Under the pieces are notes generated by a model that was given only the letters and a program-made list of their open reading frames with translations, was not told the origin of the DNA and searched no databases. Positions 62,960 through 64,000 of a stretch of 64,000 nucleotides of DNA are shown in pieces; the first letter of the stretch is position 1, and each line of letters begins with the position of its first letter. Position numbers and translations under genes: made by a program. Origin of the DNA: AC-69 sp963751665 (GTDB taxonomy: Bacteria; Actinomycetota; UBA4738; HRBIN12); assembly GCA_963751665.1 (NCBI GenBank), contig CAVVVF010000001.1, positions 1 through 64,000 of the forward strand, written 5' to 3'.

Positions 62960-64000
62960 ATGAGATTCGGAATCAAGACCGTCGCGCTGGTCACGATCCT
63001 GACTCTGCATGCCATCACTCCGGTCCAGGCTATGCCGAACCTCACCGGGTACCCGAATTCGATGGCCGCGACCGGGGATTCCATCACCCGCGCCTACAAC
63101 ACGGGCACGTTGCCGTTCTCCGACGCCGCCGGCAACTCCTGGTCGACAGGCACGCGGGCCTCCGTGGAGAGCCACTACACCCGGATCCTTGTTGCCCAAC
63201 CCGCCATCCTCGGCCGGAACTACAACCATGCGGTGACGGGGGCGAAGATGGCCGGACTTGAGTCGCAGATGCAACAGGTCAACGACCAGGCCGTGGCGTA
63301 CGTGACGATCCTGATGGGCGCGAACGACCTATGCACACGAGGGGTCGCTGAGATGACGTCGGTGGCCGACTTCCGTTCCCAGTTCGAACGTGCCATGGCT
63401 ACGCTCTCCGCCGGCTCCCCCCGAGCTCGCATCTATGTCGTGAGCATCCCAGACGTCTTCCAGCTGTGGGTCATCTTGAAGGACAATCTCCTGGCTCGTT
63501 TGGCCTGGCGGACCTTGGACATATGCCAGTCGCTGCTGCAGCACCCGCGCTCCACCGATGCCTCCGACGTGATGCGGCGACTGACCGTGCGGCAGCGCAA
63601 TATCGACTTCAACGTCCAGCTGGCGGAGGTGTGCGCGATGTACATCCACTGCCGCCTCGATCAGAACGCCATCTTCTCCGACCCATTCCAGCCCGAGGAC
63701 GTCTCGAGGCGCGACTACTTCCATCCCTCGCTCCAGGGCCAACAGCGCCTGGCCCAGGTGGCGTGGAGCGCGACCTTCGACTTTTCGGACCAGATACCTC
63801 CTTTGACCACGGCGAGCACGGCGGTGGTCGAGGGCGGCATCTTGGTCTCGCTGGAGGCCACCGATGACGTCGGCGTGGCCGGCATCGAGTACCGGCTCAA
63901 CCTCGGGGCCTTTCAGCGCTATGTAGGCCCGTTCGTTCTAACCACAGGCAGCAACATCCGCTTCCGAGCGGTAGACGTGAACGGCAACATCGAGACCACA
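62960..64000 (+). CDS. Secreted SGNH/GDSL-type hydrolase, 3' end outside the window
   Basis: 347 residues are visible. An N-terminal signal peptide (MRFGIKTVALVTILTLHAITPVQA) is followed by block I AATGDSITRAYNT with the nucleophile Ser. The block III-like ILMGANDLC has the oxyanion Asn, and DYFHPSLQGQ is block V with the catalytic Asp and His. Thereafter (about 280 on) an Ig-like beta segment begins (GGILVSLEATDDVGVAGIEYRL...), typical of cell-surface or secreted multidomain proteins. It probably cleaves esters of lipids or carbohydrates outside the cell. Confidence 0.85.
   Translation, partial: MRFGIKTVALVTILTLHAITPVQAMPNLTGYPNSMAATGDSITRAYNTGTLPFSDAAGNSWSTGTRASVESHYTRILVAQPAILGRNYNHAVTGAKMAGLESQMQQVNDQAVAYVTILMGANDLCTRGVAEMTSVADFRSQFERAMATLSAGSPRARIYVVSIPDVFQLWVILKDNLLARLAWRTLDICQSLLQHPRSTDASDVMRRLTVRQRNIDFNVQLAEVCAMYIHCRLDQNAIFSDPFQPEDVSRRDYFHPSLQGQQRLAQVAWSATFDFSDQIPPLTTASTAVVEGGILVSLEATDDVGVAGIEYRLNLGAFQRYVGPFVLTTGSNIRFRAVDVNGNIETT

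Noticed and set aside
1..64000. CRISPR arrays, rRNA genes, origin of replication
   Set aside because: No regularly spaced repeats, no rRNA-like sequence and no DnaA-box cluster were seen on reading the window.

Overview
The window is very GC-rich, uses many GTG and TTG starts, and carries actinobacterial-looking families: form I RuBisCO of the green-like actinobacterial type, class III cyclase-AAA-TPR proteins, Tat-dependent lipoproteins and an IS110 element. It most likely comes from an uncultured member of the Actinomycetota, probably a metagenome assembly. Many genes carry one or several single-base frameshifts, mostly in homopolymers. These cluster at 0.3-5 kb and 18-24 kb, while other stretches (33.7-40.2 kb, 43-52 kb) are clean. 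Much of this damage may be sequencing error, but true decay cannot be excluded.

Layout. 0-6.4 kb: end of an acetoacetate decarboxylase-like gene, a broken IS110 transposase, a small monooxygenase-like gene, frameshifted fumarylacetoacetate hydrolase and gltX genes, a Tat-exported protein, and galT on the other strand. 7.1-18 kb: a gamma-glutamylation-type amine catabolism cluster with three glutamine-synthetase-like ligases, an amidohydrolase, two class III aminotransferases, a class I glutamine amidotransferase and an aldehyde dehydrogenase, resembling an expanded Puu pathway. 18-24.6 kb: frameshift-rich accessory genes (SMP-30, two DHFR-like proteins plus a remnant, STAS, a sigma-70 factor with SnoaL tail, a berberine-bridge-type oxidase, DUF2461, VOC). 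24.6-33.5 kb: a LacI-controlled cyclitol or sugar cluster (IolE-like, alcohol dehydrogenase, Gfo/Idh/MocA, ABC importer) with three matching 14-bp operators.

33.5-40.4 kb: a signalling pair, a zinc-ribbon/class III cyclase/AAA/TPR protein followed by a nucleotide-transporter-like/HEAT/cyclic-nucleotide-binding fusion. The pair is bracketed by imperfect direct repeats, one of which contains a decayed tRNA-Glu(CUC). 40.9-43 kb: a Tat-exported multicopper oxidase and a DUF1622 remnant. 44-57.2 kb: a GAF histidine kinase and NarL-type regulator, then a CbbR-controlled Calvin-Benson cluster: cbbR divergent from cbbL-cbbS, phosphoribulokinase, an orphan NuoF-like flavoprotein, a CBS-domain protein, rpe, tkt, a GNAT-AAA+ fusion, and class I fructose-bisphosphate aldolase. 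57.2-64 kb: a broken integrase-type transposase and a second transposase fragment, a GH114-like hydrolase, a bactofilin, a methyltransferase, a small Cys-rich protein and a secreted SGNH hydrolase that runs off the end.

The most interesting system is the Calvin cluster. It encodes RuBisCO and most of the regeneration enzymes but none of the recognised RuBisCO activases (CbbX, CbbQ/CbbO, Rca). In their place, translationally coupled to transketolase, sits a GNAT acetyltransferase fused to a classical AAA+ ATPase, together with an unusual NuoF-CBS pair. These are candidates for an undescribed activation or redox-control module for this RuBisCO.
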